A stretch of DNA of 64,000 nt from JAJUFS01 sp964599565 (GCA_964599565.1 CAZRFE010000005.1:5012-69011); one strand, 5' to 3'; counted from the stretch's first letter, positions 24,309-34,055 are shown. Program-made: numbers and translations. Notes: generated by a model from the letters alone, not told the origin.

Positions 24309-24773
24309 ATGAACAGATTGTCAAATGCATTTCTTGCGTTCGCGCTGCTGTTGATGGCGGGATGCGCTTCCTCCGCGCGTGAACCCGTCGCCAGTTACGA
24401 CCGTGACCAGGTCGGCACGGTCCAGCAGTCGGAAGGCGCAACGATCATATCGCTCACCCCCGTGGACATCGAAGGTTCGGACTCGAATGTCGGCACGATC
24501 GTCGGTGCGGTGGCGGGCGGTCTTGCGGGACGCCAGGTCGGCGGCGGCAGCGGTCAGGACATCATGACGGTTGTCGGCGCGGTGGCCGGCGGTTACGCGG
24601 GCTCGAAGTACGGCGAAGGAACCGCAAGCTCGGACGGCGTGGAAATCGGCCTGAAGATGGACGACGGTCGCGAGATTGCCATCGTGCAGGAACTGGAAGA
24701 AAACGAAATGTTCCGCGTCGGTGAACAGGTGCGCGTCGTCTTCAACGGCAACAAGGCGCGCGTCGAGCATTGA
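24309..24773 (+). CDS. SlyB/glycine-zipper outer-membrane lipoprotein
   Basis: 154 residues. The lipobox is LLLMAGCA with Cys near residue 20. Two glycine-zipper segments follow (VGTIVGAVAGGLAGRQVGGG and MTVVGAVAGGYAGSKYGEG), then a C-terminal domain ending VGEQVRVVFNGNKARVEH. This is the layout of SlyB/PcP-type outer-membrane lipoproteins that support envelope integrity. It is monocistronic, convergent with the methyltransferase gene five bases away. Confidence 0.9.
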   Translation: MNRLSNAFLAFALLLMAGCASSAREPVASYDRDQVGTVQQSEGATIISLTPVDIEGSDSNVGTIVGAVAGGLAGRQVGGGSGQDIMTVVGAVAGGYAGSKYGEGTASSDGVEIGLKMDDGREIAIVQELEENEMFRVGEQVRVVFNGNKARVEH

Positions 24774-24778
24774 CGCAT

Positions 24779-25396
24779 TCAGCTTGCCGCGATGCGTGGC
24801 GTCGCAACGGCAAGCCGGAAGGAGTGTCCCGCGTTCGCGCCCATCACGACGAGTTCCTCCAGCGCAAGGCCGCCCTGGTTCAGCGTGTGCAGGAACTCGT
24901 CTTCGTAGGTGACGCGGCCGAATTCCACGGTGGTGAACTTTCCAAGCAGCGGCTTGGCGATTTCGATCAGTCGCGAACGGCGTTCGCTGAAGGTCTGCGT
25001 GAAGAATATGTGGCCGTCCGGTTTCACCAGCGCGGCGATGTTCCTGAGCGCATCTTCCGGCCGGCGGAGCAGCATGAAGCTTGCGGAGAAATAGGCGGCC
25101 TCGTACGGACCGCCGCGATGATCGTAGACGGACTCAAGGCGCAGATCGATGCATTCGTCGAGACGGTTGCCGTGCATGCGCTGGCGCGCGCGGGCGATGT
25201 AGTCGGCGTCGATGTCGATGCCCGTGATGCGCAGCCGCCGGCCGCGAATGACGGACGCATTTCGTGCCAGCGCGGCGCCGGTGCCGACGCCGATGTCCAG
25301 CAGGTGCGCGTTCTGCGGAATGCGCGTCAGGACTTCGCGGTACCAGCGTGCCGTCAGCGGTGAAAGCAGCATGTCGTAGATGGCGCTTCGGAACAT
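24779..25396 (-). CDS. Class I SAM-dependent methyltransferase
   Basis: 205 residues. Motif I is HLLDIGVGTGAALARNA near residue 32, the acidic residue after the second strand is in ITGIDIDADYI near 60, and motif IV-like sequences follow (YEAAYFSASFMLL and VKPDGHIFFTQTF). The substrate is unknown; the overall pattern is that of small-molecule methyltransferases. No operon partner is evident. Confidence 0.87.
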   Translation of the reverse strand: MFRSAIYDMLLSPLTARWYREVLTRIPQNAHLLDIGVGTGAALARNASVIRGRRLRITGIDIDADYIARARQRMHGNRLDECIDLRLESVYDHRGGPYEAAYFSASFMLLRRPEDALRNIAALVKPDGHIFFTQTFSERRSRLIEIAKPLLGKFTTVEFGRVTYEDEFLHTLNQGGLALEELVVMGANAGHSFRLAVATPRIAAS

Positions 25397-25483
25397 ATTG
25401 TGACCCTTTGATCCCTTCGGTACGGAACCGCTCTATGGGGATTGGGGCCGCAAGAACGGTTTCAATGCGCATCCGCGCGCGGA

Positions 25484-27018
25484 TCATGGCGCGTCGAAAA
25501 CCAGCACCCGCGAATTCTCCCAGTCCGTCACGAACAGCCGGCCGTCGATCACGCGCACGCCGACCGGGCGCTGAAAGCCGTATTCATTCGCGCTGGCCTG
25601 TCCTGCGTTCGGCTGGTTGTCCGAGAAGTTCTGCTGGCCGATCACGGCATCGGCGGGCGTGAACGAAGCGGTCGGAATCGTGTTCCAGACGAGCACGCGG
25701 TGATTGTCCATGTCCGCGATGTACATCCGCCCATCCTCGACCCATACGCCGCGCGGATAGCTCAGCACGTATGCGTTCGTTGTGCCGTCTTCATCCGTTG
25801 CGCCGTCCTGGTCCTTGTCGTTCGGCGCGACATGAAACACGTCTGTCTGTCCGAGAATCACATCCGGCAGCTCGAAGTTCGTCGCCGGGAATTCGTTCCA
25901 GATGAGCACGCGGTGCTTCTCGGAATCCACGACGATGAGTTTCTCGTCATCCGTCCAGATGCTCGTGGGATGCCGGAAGTTCTCGTCGCCGCGAAACGAG
26001 CAGTTGGTGAAACTTCCCTGCCCGAGCACGAGATCCGCGGGCGCACCGCTTGCAGACGGCAACGCATTCCAGATCAGCACGCGGTTGTTCGCGGAATCCG
26101 CGACGAGGAAGCGGCCCGACGGCGCCAGGAAATGTCCGTGCGGGTGGATCAGCGAGGTTGCATCGCAGCTGCCTTCGCGCTCGTCCATGTTGTCCTGCCC
26201 GACGACGATGTCGGGCAGCGCGCTGCCTGCAACGGGAATGTCGTCGTGCACGAGAATGCGGTTGCCGTCGTTGTCGGTGATGATGAGCCGGCCGCCGGAG
26301 ACCGTCAGGTTCTGCGGCGAGATCATGCCGTCGACGGTGGTTGCCTGTACGGCGGAAGTGAAGTCCGCCTGCCCGAGAACGAAATCCGCGTTGGCGCCGT
26401 TCACCTCGGGAATGCCCTGGAACGCAAGCACACGCGCATCGTCAGAATCCGCGATGAACAGGATGTCCTGTTCCGCGGACCATGCAGCGGGGCCCATCGG
26501 CATGTTCAGCGTATCGGCGTCGGGACCTGCGCCGCCCTGGTGCATGAGGGTGCCGGTGAAGTCGCGCTGACCGATGACGGTGAGCGCGCGCGGCGCATCA
26601 ATCAGGCCGTCGNNNNNNNNNNNNNNNNNNNNNNNNNNNNNNNNNNNNNNNNNNNNNNNNNNNNNNNNNNNNNNNNNNNNNNNNNNNNNNNNNNNNNNNN
26701 NNNNNNNNNNNNGAAGTCGCGCTGACCGATGACGGTGAGCGCGCGCGGCGCATCAATCAGGCCGTCGCCGCCGCCGTCGTCATCATTGCCGTCGTCACCG
26801 TCATCATTGCCGTCGTCACCGTCATCGTTGCCGTCATCGTCGCCATTGTCATCGCCGCTGTTGCCGGTATCGTCATCGGAATCGCCGTCGTCGATGATCT
26901 GTCCGGTGTCACCGCTGTCGTTGTCGCTGCCGCCGCATGCAGCCAGCGACGTGGCGAGAAATGCCGCCATGAGCAGTACGCGCAAGGCGCGCACAAGATG
27001 ATCGCGCAGATTCAACAT
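25484..27018 (-). CDS. NHL-repeat-type propeller lipoprotein with an Asp/Gly/Asn-rich linker (split by a false gap)
   Basis: Collapsing the duplicated 55 bp and the 100 N gives 459 residues in one frame. It starts with a lipoprotein signal (LLMAAFLATSLAACGGSDN), then a stretch of about 55 residues made almost only of Asp, Gly and Asn, then a beta-propeller. The propeller blades repeat a pattern such as LFIADSDDARVLAF / ADFVLGQADF / RLIITDNDGNRILV / PDIVVGQDN / FLVADSANNRVLIWN / LVLGQGSF. At least six such blades are visible up to the C-terminal VTDWENSRVLVFDAP. The acidic linker probably binds calcium or keeps the propeller away from the membrane. Ligand unknown. Confidence 0.83.
26613..26712. 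other. Scaffold gap (false gap with 55-bp duplicated flanks)
   Basis: 100 N. Positions 26558-26612 are repeated exactly at 26713-26767. The overlap lies beside the Asp/Gly codon repeat that probably stalled assembly. Confidence 0.95.
26765..26900 (-). repeat. Short codon repeat encoding the Asp/Gly/Asn linker
   Basis: Tandem variants of GACGACGGCAATGATGAC-type units (plus strand: GCCGTCGTCACCGTCATC repeated) encode DDGNDDGDDGNDDG-type sequence. Such repeats change length easily by slippage, so the number of units in the assembly may not be exact. Confidence 0.7.
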
Positions 27019-27249
27019 TGATTCGTCCGTTGTTCGTTCGTGGTCCATGCACAGTAACCGGCAGGGCATGGAACAAGAATCCGCGCGACGCCCTGCGGGG
27101 ATCACTCGATTCATGCACCTGTTGAACACGGGATGTCGCCGGCGTGGGCGGGCACTGACGGATGTGCTTATACTCACGCGGGGATAAATCGATGATGGCA
27201 GCAACATTACATTGCCTGCCGAACTGCGATTCAAACGTCGCCATGGGGG

Positions 27250-29076
27250 GTGCCGGTGACACAGAAGAAGACCGATCCGCGTGCACTTGCTTTGGTACTG
27301 CTGACCATCCTGCTGATCGCAGGCGCCGTGACGCTGCGCCTGTGGGCGAACGACCAGCGCCTTGGGGTACCGACGTTCCGCGTGATGTCCGTATCGGCAA
27401 ACGGGAATGCATACATCGTGATCGGCAACACGCTGCATGTGGAAAGCGCGGCCGGCGAGTCGCTGCATGTCATTCCGCTGTCGCAATGGGGAGTGCGTGC
27501 ATTTCACGGCGACATCGCGGCGCTCGCCGATGGTTCCGTCATTCTCGCGCGCGGGCGAATGGACGGGATGAATCTCGGTGAAACGGTGCGCGCTGCACGC
27601 CGCGTATCCGCAACGTCGCATGATGCTGTTGAAATTCTCATGCGTTGCACGCTGGAGGGCGCATGCACGCCGCTGGACGGCGGTGACGCCGGCGCCGAAC
27701 CCGTCGGCCGCGTGTTCGGCCTGGCGGTGGATGAGACCCGCGGCTTCGTGTACGTCAACGAGCCGGCACGGCATCGCATCGTGCAGCTCGACATGAACGG
27801 CGCGCTCAAGGACGAAAGCACGGGCGGCTGGCTGTTTCCGAACAACGTGCGCGTACGCGGCGAGCGGATCGGTGTGGTCGATACCGATCATCACCGTTAC
27901 GTCGAGCTGCATGCGGGAGCCGAAGGCATCGGTGAGCCTGCGCGCGGGGAGAGCATCATGACGTGGCCGGATGTCACGATGCTGCGGAGCTTTCCGTCCG
28001 AGGCGCTCGTGGATTCGACGGGTGCGCTGTGGATGCTGGTCGCGGACAACAACATGGCGGATGCATGGCTGTACCGCTATCCCGCGAACGGTCTGCCGCA
28101 GCGCATCTCGTTGCCGGAGAAGGCCGATCCGGTGGCATTGGAAGAAGTTGCGGGACGCGTGCTGGTTGCGGACCAGCAGCACTTTCGCATTCATTGTTTC
28201 AATCTTGCAGGCCAGCTGCAGGAGGATTTCGGATCTGCGCCGTTGAAGGCGGAGCTTTCCTTGCGGCTTGCAGATCACGCGCGCTACGAGGCGATCTTCG
28301 AGTACAGCCTGCTTGCCGTGCTTGCGATTGCACTGCCTGCGCTCGGCGCGGGCCTTTGGCTGCAACGCAAGGCAGAGCGTGCCGCGGCGCTGCCGAAGGC
28401 GGAAGACGTTGTCGCGAACGATACCGGCGCCGTGATGTTCACCGGTCTTGAAAGCCAGTTCGCGCAGCTGAACGGCGAATTCATCTTCTGGCGAAAATTC
28501 ACGGTGCTCGGCACCGTGGAAGCGAGACGCTTCGGCGTGCTGTTCGCGGTGCTGAATGTCGCCTTGATCGGCACGCTGGTCATGCTCGAGATGAACATCG
28601 CGATGCGGGATGGCGTGCCGGCAGGCCAGCGCCTGTTGACAGGTCCTGCGCTGCTTGTCGGCGCCATGTTCATGTTCACGGGCATCGCGGGGTGGATGTC
28701 GAGAATGTTCGAACGCCTGGTCATCACGCGCGAAGGCATTCGCTACGTATCATTCATGCCCCGGCTGTTCACGGTTTTCGGCATCATGCCGAGCTGGTTC
28801 CTGCACTGGAGCGAGATTGCGAGCATCCAGCTCGTGCATTCCGGCAAGGGCCGTTACCAGCTCGCGTGGCGTTACGTGATCACCGACACCAAGGGCGCGA
28901 AGCACCGCATCCATCCGCTTTCCTGGCGGCCGGCGGGTGAACCGGAAGTCGGCATTCCGCTGCGCACGGCGCTGCGGCAGACACCGCAATCGATTCGCGA
29001 TGTCATTCACCGCACCTGGCTGTTCCGCCTGCTTGGCCGGCAGCGGGCGGCGATGGCTTCGCGCAAGGCTGCATGA
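27250..29076 (+). CDS. Membrane-anchored propeller protein with C-terminal helices
   Basis: 608 residues from GTG 27250, preceded by GGGGGG. One signal-anchor helix is at residues 12-30 (LALVLLTILLIAGAVTLRLW). The periplasmic part has propeller-like strands (VFGLAVDETRGFVYVNEPARHRIVQLD, RVLVADQQHFRIHCFNLAGQLQEDFG). Then come helices near residues 350-372, 427-450 and 460-485, and a C-terminal cytoplasmic domain (VITREGIRYVSFMPRLFTVFG, WSEIASIQLVHSGKGRYQLAWRY) of PH-like character. It is divergent from the NHL-type lipoprotein gene. The two propeller proteins may work together; no named family is recognised. Confidence 0.7.
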   Translation: MPVTQKKTDPRALALVLLTILLIAGAVTLRLWANDQRLGVPTFRVMSVSANGNAYIVIGNTLHVESAAGESLHVIPLSQWGVRAFHGDIAALADGSVILARGRMDGMNLGETVRAARRVSATSHDAVEILMRCTLEGACTPLDGGDAGAEPVGRVFGLAVDETRGFVYVNEPARHRIVQLDMNGALKDESTGGWLFPNNVRVRGERIGVVDTDHHRYVELHAGAEGIGEPARGESIMTWPDVTMLRSFPSEALVDSTGALWMLVADNNMADAWLYRYPANGLPQRISLPEKADPVALEEVAGRVLVADQQHFRIHCFNLAGQLQEDFGSAPLKAELSLRLADHARYEAIFEYSLLAVLAIALPALGAGLWLQRKAERAAALPKAEDVVANDTGAVMFTGLESQFAQLNGEFIFWRKFTVLGTVEARRFGVLFAVLNVALIGTLVMLEMNIAMRDGVPAGQRLLTGPALLVGAMFMFTGIAGWMSRMFERLVITREGIRYVSFMPRLFTVFGIMPSWFLHWSEIASIQLVHSGKGRYQLAWRYVITDTKGAKHRIHPLSWRPAGEPEVGIPLRTALRQTPQSIRDVIHRTWLFRLLGRQRAAMASRKAA

Positions 29077-29091
29077 CGAAGGAGCGAGACG

Positions 29092-29663
29092 ATGAAAACC
29101 CTGCTCATGGCGATGCTGATGGCGATGCTGATGGCGATAGCGGCGATGGATGCGATAGCGGNNNNNNNNNNNNNNNNNNNNNNNNNNNNNNNNNNNNNNN
29201 NNNNNNNNNNNNNNNNNNNNNNNNNNNNNNNNNNNNNNNNNNNNNNNNNNNNNNNNNNNNNATGGCGATGCTGATGGCGATGCTGATGGCGATAGCGGCG
29301 ATGGATGCGATAGCGGCGACCTGGAACTGCAGCAATCCCGACATGGAGATCGGTTGCAGCGAAGAAAAATGCGAAGCCACGTTCGATGCGTTCACACCGA
29401 TGGACGTTGCCTTCAACGATGAAGGCGCGCTGCTCGTCTGCGCGTATTCCGGATGCTGGGAAGGCGACGGCGAGGTACTGAAGACCGCGGACTTCCTTGC
29501 CATCGCCGGGCACCAGCTTTCATTCAGCACCGATCCCGTGCCCGGCGAGATGCGCCAGGACGTGGCGATACTGCTGGATCTGCATGACAACGTCGCTCTG
29601 CTGAAGTCCGGCGGGTACGCGCAGCCCCTGTTGTGCGTCGAACGGGTGGAAAACGACGGCTAG
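29092..29663 (+). CDS. Small exported Cys-containing protein (split by a false gap)
   Basis: Collapsing the duplicated 55 bp and the N run gives 138 residues. The signal peptide is built from a 12-base DNA repeat (ATGGCGATGCTG), giving MAMLMAMLMA. The mature part begins ATWNCSNPDMEIGCSEEKCE and has six Cys (four of them in its first 50 residues), which suggests a disulfide-linked periplasmic domain. It lies 15 bases after the propeller protein gene and so belongs to that unit. No family is recognised. The uncollapsed frame is broken, which is an artefact. Confidence 0.72.
29162..29261. other. Scaffold gap (false gap with 55-bp duplicated flanks)
   Basis: 100 N. Positions 29107-29161 equal 29262-29316. 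The duplicated piece contains the 12-base repeat of the signal-peptide region, so the number of repeat units may be wrong even after collapsing. Confidence 0.93.
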
Positions 29664-29667
29664 CGCT

Positions 29668-29683
29668 CACTCTTATATATAGG
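29668..29683 (+). promoter_or_regulatory. Possible promoter element CACTCTTATATATAGG
   Basis: Shares CACTCTTATATATA with the element upstream of the 303-635 gene (minus strand). It lies about 150 bases upstream of the lipoprotein start at 29835. The TATATA core could serve as a -10 box. Confidence 0.3.
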
Positions 29684-29834
29684 TGCAGGCTCGCCGGCAT
29701 CGCCGGCAGCTGCTGCAGGAAATCCTTTCTTTCGCATCCCCCATTCTGGGGATGCCGACATTCCGCGTTCCACGTAGCCTCGCCCGCGAACCCGCATCTC
29801 CTGCGGCATGAGCATCAACGGTTTCGAGGCGCAG

Positions 29835-31660
29835 ATGAACCTATTCACACGCAGCCGCCGCCTGGCGGAATTTCCGGCAATCCTGTTTTCGGTCCTGCTG
29901 CTGGCCGCATGCGGTGGCGGTGGCGGCGGTGGTCTTATCGACACTCCCGACGGTGGCGGCAACGGTGGTGGAAATGGCGACGGGAACGGCGACGGCAACC
30001 TGCCGCCGCCGCCCGGAGACGTCGTCCTGCTGCACGATGACGCAGTCGAGCCGCAGGGTTTCACGGTCGTCGGCAACAAGGCGTTCTTCACGGCACTGGA
30101 CAGCGATGACGGTTACGGCGAGCGCGACCAGGTCTGGGTCACCGACGGCACGCAGTCCGGCACGTCCATGGTTGTCGAGATGAACACGAACCCGGAAAAG
30201 CAGGGATACGCGTTCATCCTCACGCCGTTCAAGAACGGCGTCGTCCTGACGGGATACGACGGCACCACCTCGGGCGGGCTGTGGTTCACCGACGGCACCA
30301 GCGGTGGCACGTACCTCATCAAGGACATCTCGGCGGATGCATCCGAGAACGTATTCCTGGTCGGCACCGGTGGCGATCATTTCTACTTCATGGCCGACGA
30401 CGACGTGCACGGCTCGGAACTCTGGGTGAGCGACGGCACACCCGCGGGCACGTACATGATTGTCGATCGCAATCCCGACGGCGACAGCCGTGTCGAGAAC
30501 GCGCAGGTGTCGACCTACTGGGACGGCTACTTCTATCTCTACATGTGGCACTACGATGCAATGTCCAGCGCGTATCCCCAGCTTTACCGGACAGACGGCA
30601 CGCTGGGCAACCTCGAGCAGCTGACGAACAGCACCGTCGCAGGCTCCGTGCTGCTCGACTACGACATGGCGGTCTTCAAGGACCGGCTGTATTTCACCTG
30701 GCACTCCCCGGAGAACGGTGTGGAGATCTGGTTTGCCGACAGCAACGGCAACGTGCAGCTGTTCAAGGATCTCAACCCGGAGTACAGCGGCTGGGCATCG
30801 GACGGCTGGCCGTCGCAGTTCGACGTTCTCGACGACACGCTGCTGTTCTTCGCGTATGACCAGAGCGGCAGCTTCAAGTCACNNNNNNNNNNNNNNNNNN
30901 NNNNNNNNNNNNNNNNNNNNNNNNNNNNNNNNNNNNNNNNNNNNNNNNNNNNNNNNNNNNNNNNNNNNNNNNNNNNNNNNNNCTCGACGACACGCTGCTG
31001 TTCTTCGCGTATGACCAGAGCGGCAGCTTCAAGTCACTGTGGGCGAGCGACGGCACGAGCGCGGGCACGCAGGTGATCGGCGCGGTTGATCCGGGCGTGT
31101 TGATGGACCGGATGGTCATGATGAACGGCAAGTACTATTTCGCCGGGCGTACGCACGCGTTCGGGCCGTACTCGTTGTGGTCGACGGACGGCACGTCCGG
31201 TGGCACGGCGAAGATCAGCGACGTGGAGCCGGACGATTTCGACATGTCCGAGAAGTTCGCGGTCATCGGCGATCGGATCGCCTTCAGCGGCACCGATCAC
31301 GAACACGGGTTCGAGCCGTGGGTGACCGATGGCACGTCGGCCGGCACCTTCATGCTGAAGGACATACATCCGACGACAGGCAGCTACACGGCAACCGTGA
31401 TGGCGGGCTGGATGACGGTGCGCGGCGAGAAGGCGGTGTTCGTCGCTGCCGTCGATGATGAAGACTTCCAGTTGTTCGAAACGGACGGCACGACCGAGGG
31501 AACCAAGATCGTTGCACCGGAAGATGCGACGGTGACGGTGAACCCGATGGGACACGAAGGCTTTGCATCGGCCGTCGGGAACGCGGTTCCGGTGCGCGTC
31601 GGCAATGCACTCGTGTTCATGGGCGCATTCCACGGCGGCCAGCGCCTGTACGCGATGTAA
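29835..31660 (+). CDS. Lipoprotein with ELWVTDGT-type repeats (split by a false gap)
   Basis: Collapsed length 556 residues. The start at 29835 gives a clean lipoprotein signal (AILFSVLLLAACGGGG); ATG 29808 is an alternative. After a Gly/Asn/Asp linker the protein repeats a blade with the motif (E)LW(V/F)(T/S)DGT(x)2GT about eight to ten times, for example QVWVTDGTQSGTSMV, LWFTDGTSGGTYLIKDI, ELWVSDGTPAGTYMI, LWASDGTSAGTQVI and PWVTDGTSAGTFMLKDI. These repeats build beta-propellers on cell-surface or periplasmic proteins of unknown ligand. It is convergent with the BON gene across a long hairpin. Confidence 0.82.
30883..30982. other. Scaffold gap (false gap with 55-bp duplicated flanks)
   Basis: 100 N. 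Positions 30828-30882 equal 30983-31037. Collapsing restores the reading frame of the ELWxTDGT-repeat lipoprotein. Confidence 0.95.
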
Positions 31661-31697
31661 CCCGTGCGGCAGTTCGGGAGAACTGCCGGGAAAACAG

Positions 31698-31735
31698 GCG
31701 ACGGGCGGAAAGCAGAAATGCTTTCCGCCCGTCGC
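31698..31735. terminator. Long hairpin between convergent genes
   Basis: GCGACGGGCGGAAAGC and its perfect complement GCTTTCCGCCCGTCGC with a six-base loop. There is no clear U tract on either strand, but its position, 37 bases after one stop and 7 bases before the other, fits a shared terminator. Confidence 0.6.
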
Positions 31736-31741
31736 TGTGCG

Positions 31742-32062
31742 TCATTGCTCCGACTGGACGCGCAGATCGTTGCGCACGTTCACCACGCCCGAGACATTGC
31801 CCGCGACTTCCTCTGCCTTGCGCGTGTCTTCCCTGCTTTCCACGAAACCACTCAACTGGACGGTGCCCTTGTAGGTTTCCACGTTGATGTCGGATGCGTT
31901 CAGCGTATCGTCGCGAATGAGCGCGGTCTTCACCCTGGCGGTGATCGCTGCGTCATCGATGACCTCGCCGGTGCTCTTGCGGCTGTCCGTCCCCGCGCAG
32001 CCGACGACCGTGGCCAGCACGACAGCGAAGATGAAGGTGAGAAAAGACTTGTAATTCTGCAT
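31742..32062 (-). CDS. BON-domain lipoprotein
   Basis: 106 residues. The lipobox is VLATVVGCAG with Cys near residue 22. The rest is a single BON domain: DDAAITARVKTALIRDDTLNASDINVETYKGTVQLSGFV and ARKAEEVAGNVSGVVNVRNDL-like C-terminal strand. BON domains of the OsmY type bind phospholipid or envelope surfaces and are often induced by osmotic stress. It is monocistronic. Confidence 0.9.
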   Translation of the reverse strand: MQNYKSFLTFIFAVVLATVVGCAGTDSRKSTGEVIDDAAITARVKTALIRDDTLNASDINVETYKGTVQLSGFVESREDTRKAEEVAGNVSGVVNVRNDLRVQSEQ

Positions 32063-32198
32063 GCCGCTGCTCCCTTGATATGAATGTCATTCGTCCGCGC
32101 CGCACCGGCGAGGACCAGAGCAAGCGTTACGCAGACAGGGAGAGCGAGCTATACGGTAAATGCTTCATCGCGGGGTGCGCCAATGCGGCGCAACAATT

Positions 32199-32486
32199 CT
32201 ACAGGTCAAAAAGCTCGGCCAGGGGAACACCCAGGCCTCGCGCGAGCTTCTGGATGGTATCCAGCGTCACGCTGTACACGCCATTCTCGATGCTGGAAAT
32301 GCTGCGGGTGGAAATGCCGCTCGCAGCGGCGAGATCTTCCTGCGTCCAGTCCCTTTCACCACGTAGTCCGATGATCCGTCGACCGAACTTCTTCCTTATG
32401 TCCACCAAAGAGATGTTCTCCTGAATTCGGCCTTGATCCTCTACAAATTCTTCTTCATGCTCCACGAAGCATGCTTCCTGAACCAT
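32199..32486 (-). CDS. XRE family HTH regulator
   Basis: 95 residues. A polar N-terminal arm (residues 1-30) precedes an HTH_3 domain: FGRRIIGLRGERDWTQEDLAAASGISTRSISSIENG and TLDTIQKLARGLGVPLAELFDL. No effector domain. The start at 32486 has no strong ribosome site, so the true start may be internal. It is divergent from a small hypothetical gene at 32579. Confidence 0.8.
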   Translation of the reverse strand: MVQEACFVEHEEEFVEDQGRIQENISLVDIRKKFGRRIIGLRGERDWTQEDLAAASGISTRSISSIENGVYSVTLDTIQKLARGLGVPLAELFDL

Positions 32487-32578
32487 CCGCGAGATGATTC
32501 AGGTGATCACGCCTCGTGTTGTTGCTGTGGATGCGGGTAACGCGCGGTGGACGAGAACTGAATCCGGGAGAAATGAAG

Positions 32579-32875
32579 ATGACGACAGGCGATCTTGCAG
32601 ATGTTGTCCTGCGAGCGCGCGATGCACTGAAGAACTGGGATGCAAAGGCGGCGGCGGACGGGCTTGCTGTCATCCTTCGAAGCGCGCTTGCGCCGCTGCA
32701 CGCGAGAGACGATCTTCCCGCCGACGCCAACGAGAAGCTTGAACAGATAGACGCCAGTCTCGATCGGCTCGCCGGCGCGCTGACCGCCGAGCAGCGCGAT
32801 GCGCTGGACATGCTCATGCTGGGACTGTGGATTCGCGTTGAACTGATTCGCGGCAGCGAGATGCAAGACAGCTGA
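32579..32875 (+). CDS. Small hypothetical helical protein
   Basis: 98 residues from ATG 32579, eight bases after GGGAG; upstream in-frame starts are less well placed. The product (MTTGDLADVVLRARDALKNW...) is Leu/Ala/Asp-rich and entirely helical, with no signal peptide or membrane segment. No family is recognised. It is divergent from the XRE gene and could be its target. Confidence 0.55.
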   Translation: MTTGDLADVVLRARDALKNWDAKAAADGLAVILRSALAPLHARDDLPADANEKLEQIDASLDRLAGALTAEQRDALDMLMLGLWIRVELIRGSEMQDS

Positions 32876-33044
32876 ATCACCGCGAGCGGATCACGGGTAC
32901 GGAGAAGACCGTACATCGTGCCGCGCGATCTCCTCACGTGTTTTCTGCGTTACATCATGACCCGCGTTGCAAACATTCCTCCCCGCGCCCATCGTGACCG
33001 TGATGCCGTTGCGGCACGTGACGATGCACGAGGAGGAGATTCAC

Positions 33045-33842
33045 ATGAAACGCACATCCCTGCTGCTCGCAGCGCTGCTGCCTGCTGCGGCGCTTGCAGC
33101 CGCGGAGCAGCTTGACCACGAAGCATTGCGTGGTGACACGCAGGTGACGCGCCTGCTTGGCGCCGAGGTCCGTTCGAGCGATGGCCAGGAAGTCGGCTCC
33201 GTCGAAGACGTCATCCTTGACATGGAAGGCAAGGTGGTCTCGGTGATCGTACAGCGCGACAGCGATGCGAAGGAGAGTCTTCCCGAGGAAGACTCAGCGG
33301 CGCGCGACACGCTGGCAAGCGCCGAAGATACGGCAACGGGGCGTGAACGTCCGACCCGGGAAGATATCGCGGCGGATGTCGGGCGCACCGCGCAACGACC
33401 GGTGCAACACTCGGCGGACAACGAAGCCACGGACAACGGTTTCGTGAAGGCTGACTGGGCGAGCGTTTCATTCGACCCGGATGGCGAAATCCTGCAGCTG
33501 CGAAGCTCGGCGGCGGAACTGCAACCTGCGAGCTACGAACAGGACGGCGATGCGCCGTTTCAAGGTGAAGTGCGTGCGAGCGCGCTCGTCGGCATGGAAG
33601 TCAACCTGACGGACGAGGAATCGTTCGGCGAGATCGAGGATGTGCTGATCGACCTTGGGAGCGGTACCGCCTCAGCGCTCGTCGTCGACTCCATGCAGTT
33701 CTTCGACAAGGAACGTTATGCGTTGCCGGTCAACCTCGACAACGTGAATCCGGAAGAAGAGGAGCTGACACTCGAGGTCACGCAGCAGGAACTCGAAGCA
33801 ATGGGAGAGTTCGACATGGAAGGGGCGGGTGAGAGCATGTAA
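33045..33842 (+). CDS. Exported PRC-barrel domain protein, first of two paralogs
   Basis: 265 residues with AGGAGGAG upstream. A signal peptide (LLLAALLPAAALAA) is followed by two PRC-barrel domains: TRLLGAEVRSSDGQEVGSVEDVILDMEGKVVSVIVQR near residue 35 and ALVGMEVNLTDEESFGEIEDVLIDLGSGTASALVVDS near 180. A polar region of about 80 residues rich in Glu, Asp and Arg separates them. PRC-barrels are adaptor folds in RNA processing and photosynthetic complexes. In exported proteins their role is unknown. A paralog follows at 34056 after a strong terminator. Confidence 0.85.
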   Translation: MKRTSLLLAALLPAAALAAAEQLDHEALRGDTQVTRLLGAEVRSSDGQEVGSVEDVILDMEGKVVSVIVQRDSDAKESLPEEDSAARDTLASAEDTATGRERPTREDIAADVGRTAQRPVQHSADNEATDNGFVKADWASVSFDPDGEILQLRSSAAELQPASYEQDGDAPFQGEVRASALVGMEVNLTDEESFGEIEDVLIDLGSGTASALVVDSMQFFDKERYALPVNLDNVNPEEEELTLEVTQQELEAMGEFDMEGAGESM

Positions 33843-33856
33843 CGCCGCTTCCGACG

Positions 33857-33899
33857 TTCAATGAAAAAGCCCGCGCCTGTCGCGGGCTTTTTCATTGAA
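33857..33899. terminator. Strong bidirectional terminator
   Basis: Perfect 19-bp stem with a five-base loop (CCTGT): a GCCCGCG/CGCGGGC core flanked by AAAAA and TTTTT and extended by TTCAATG/CATTGAA. Confidence 0.9.
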
Positions 33900-34055
33900 C
33901 AGAATCAACATCACGACAGGCAGATCCCCCTGCATCACGGGTGATTCTCTGCCCGCTGCGTTCGGACGCGGACTTGAAAAAGACGCGAGCAGCAAGCAGG
34001 TGGAAGAGTGCGCGCTTGCGGCGCTTCAACAGTCACACCCAAGACGGAGGTCACC

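Noticed and set aside
26765..26900. CRISPR array or tandem-repeat locus
   Set aside because: The repeat is in coding sequence, has units of only a few codons and no spacers.
29092..31660. Pseudogenes or frameshifted genes near the N runs
   Set aside because: The apparent frame breaks come from 155 surplus bases (100 N plus a 55-bp duplicate). Collapsing restores intact genes.
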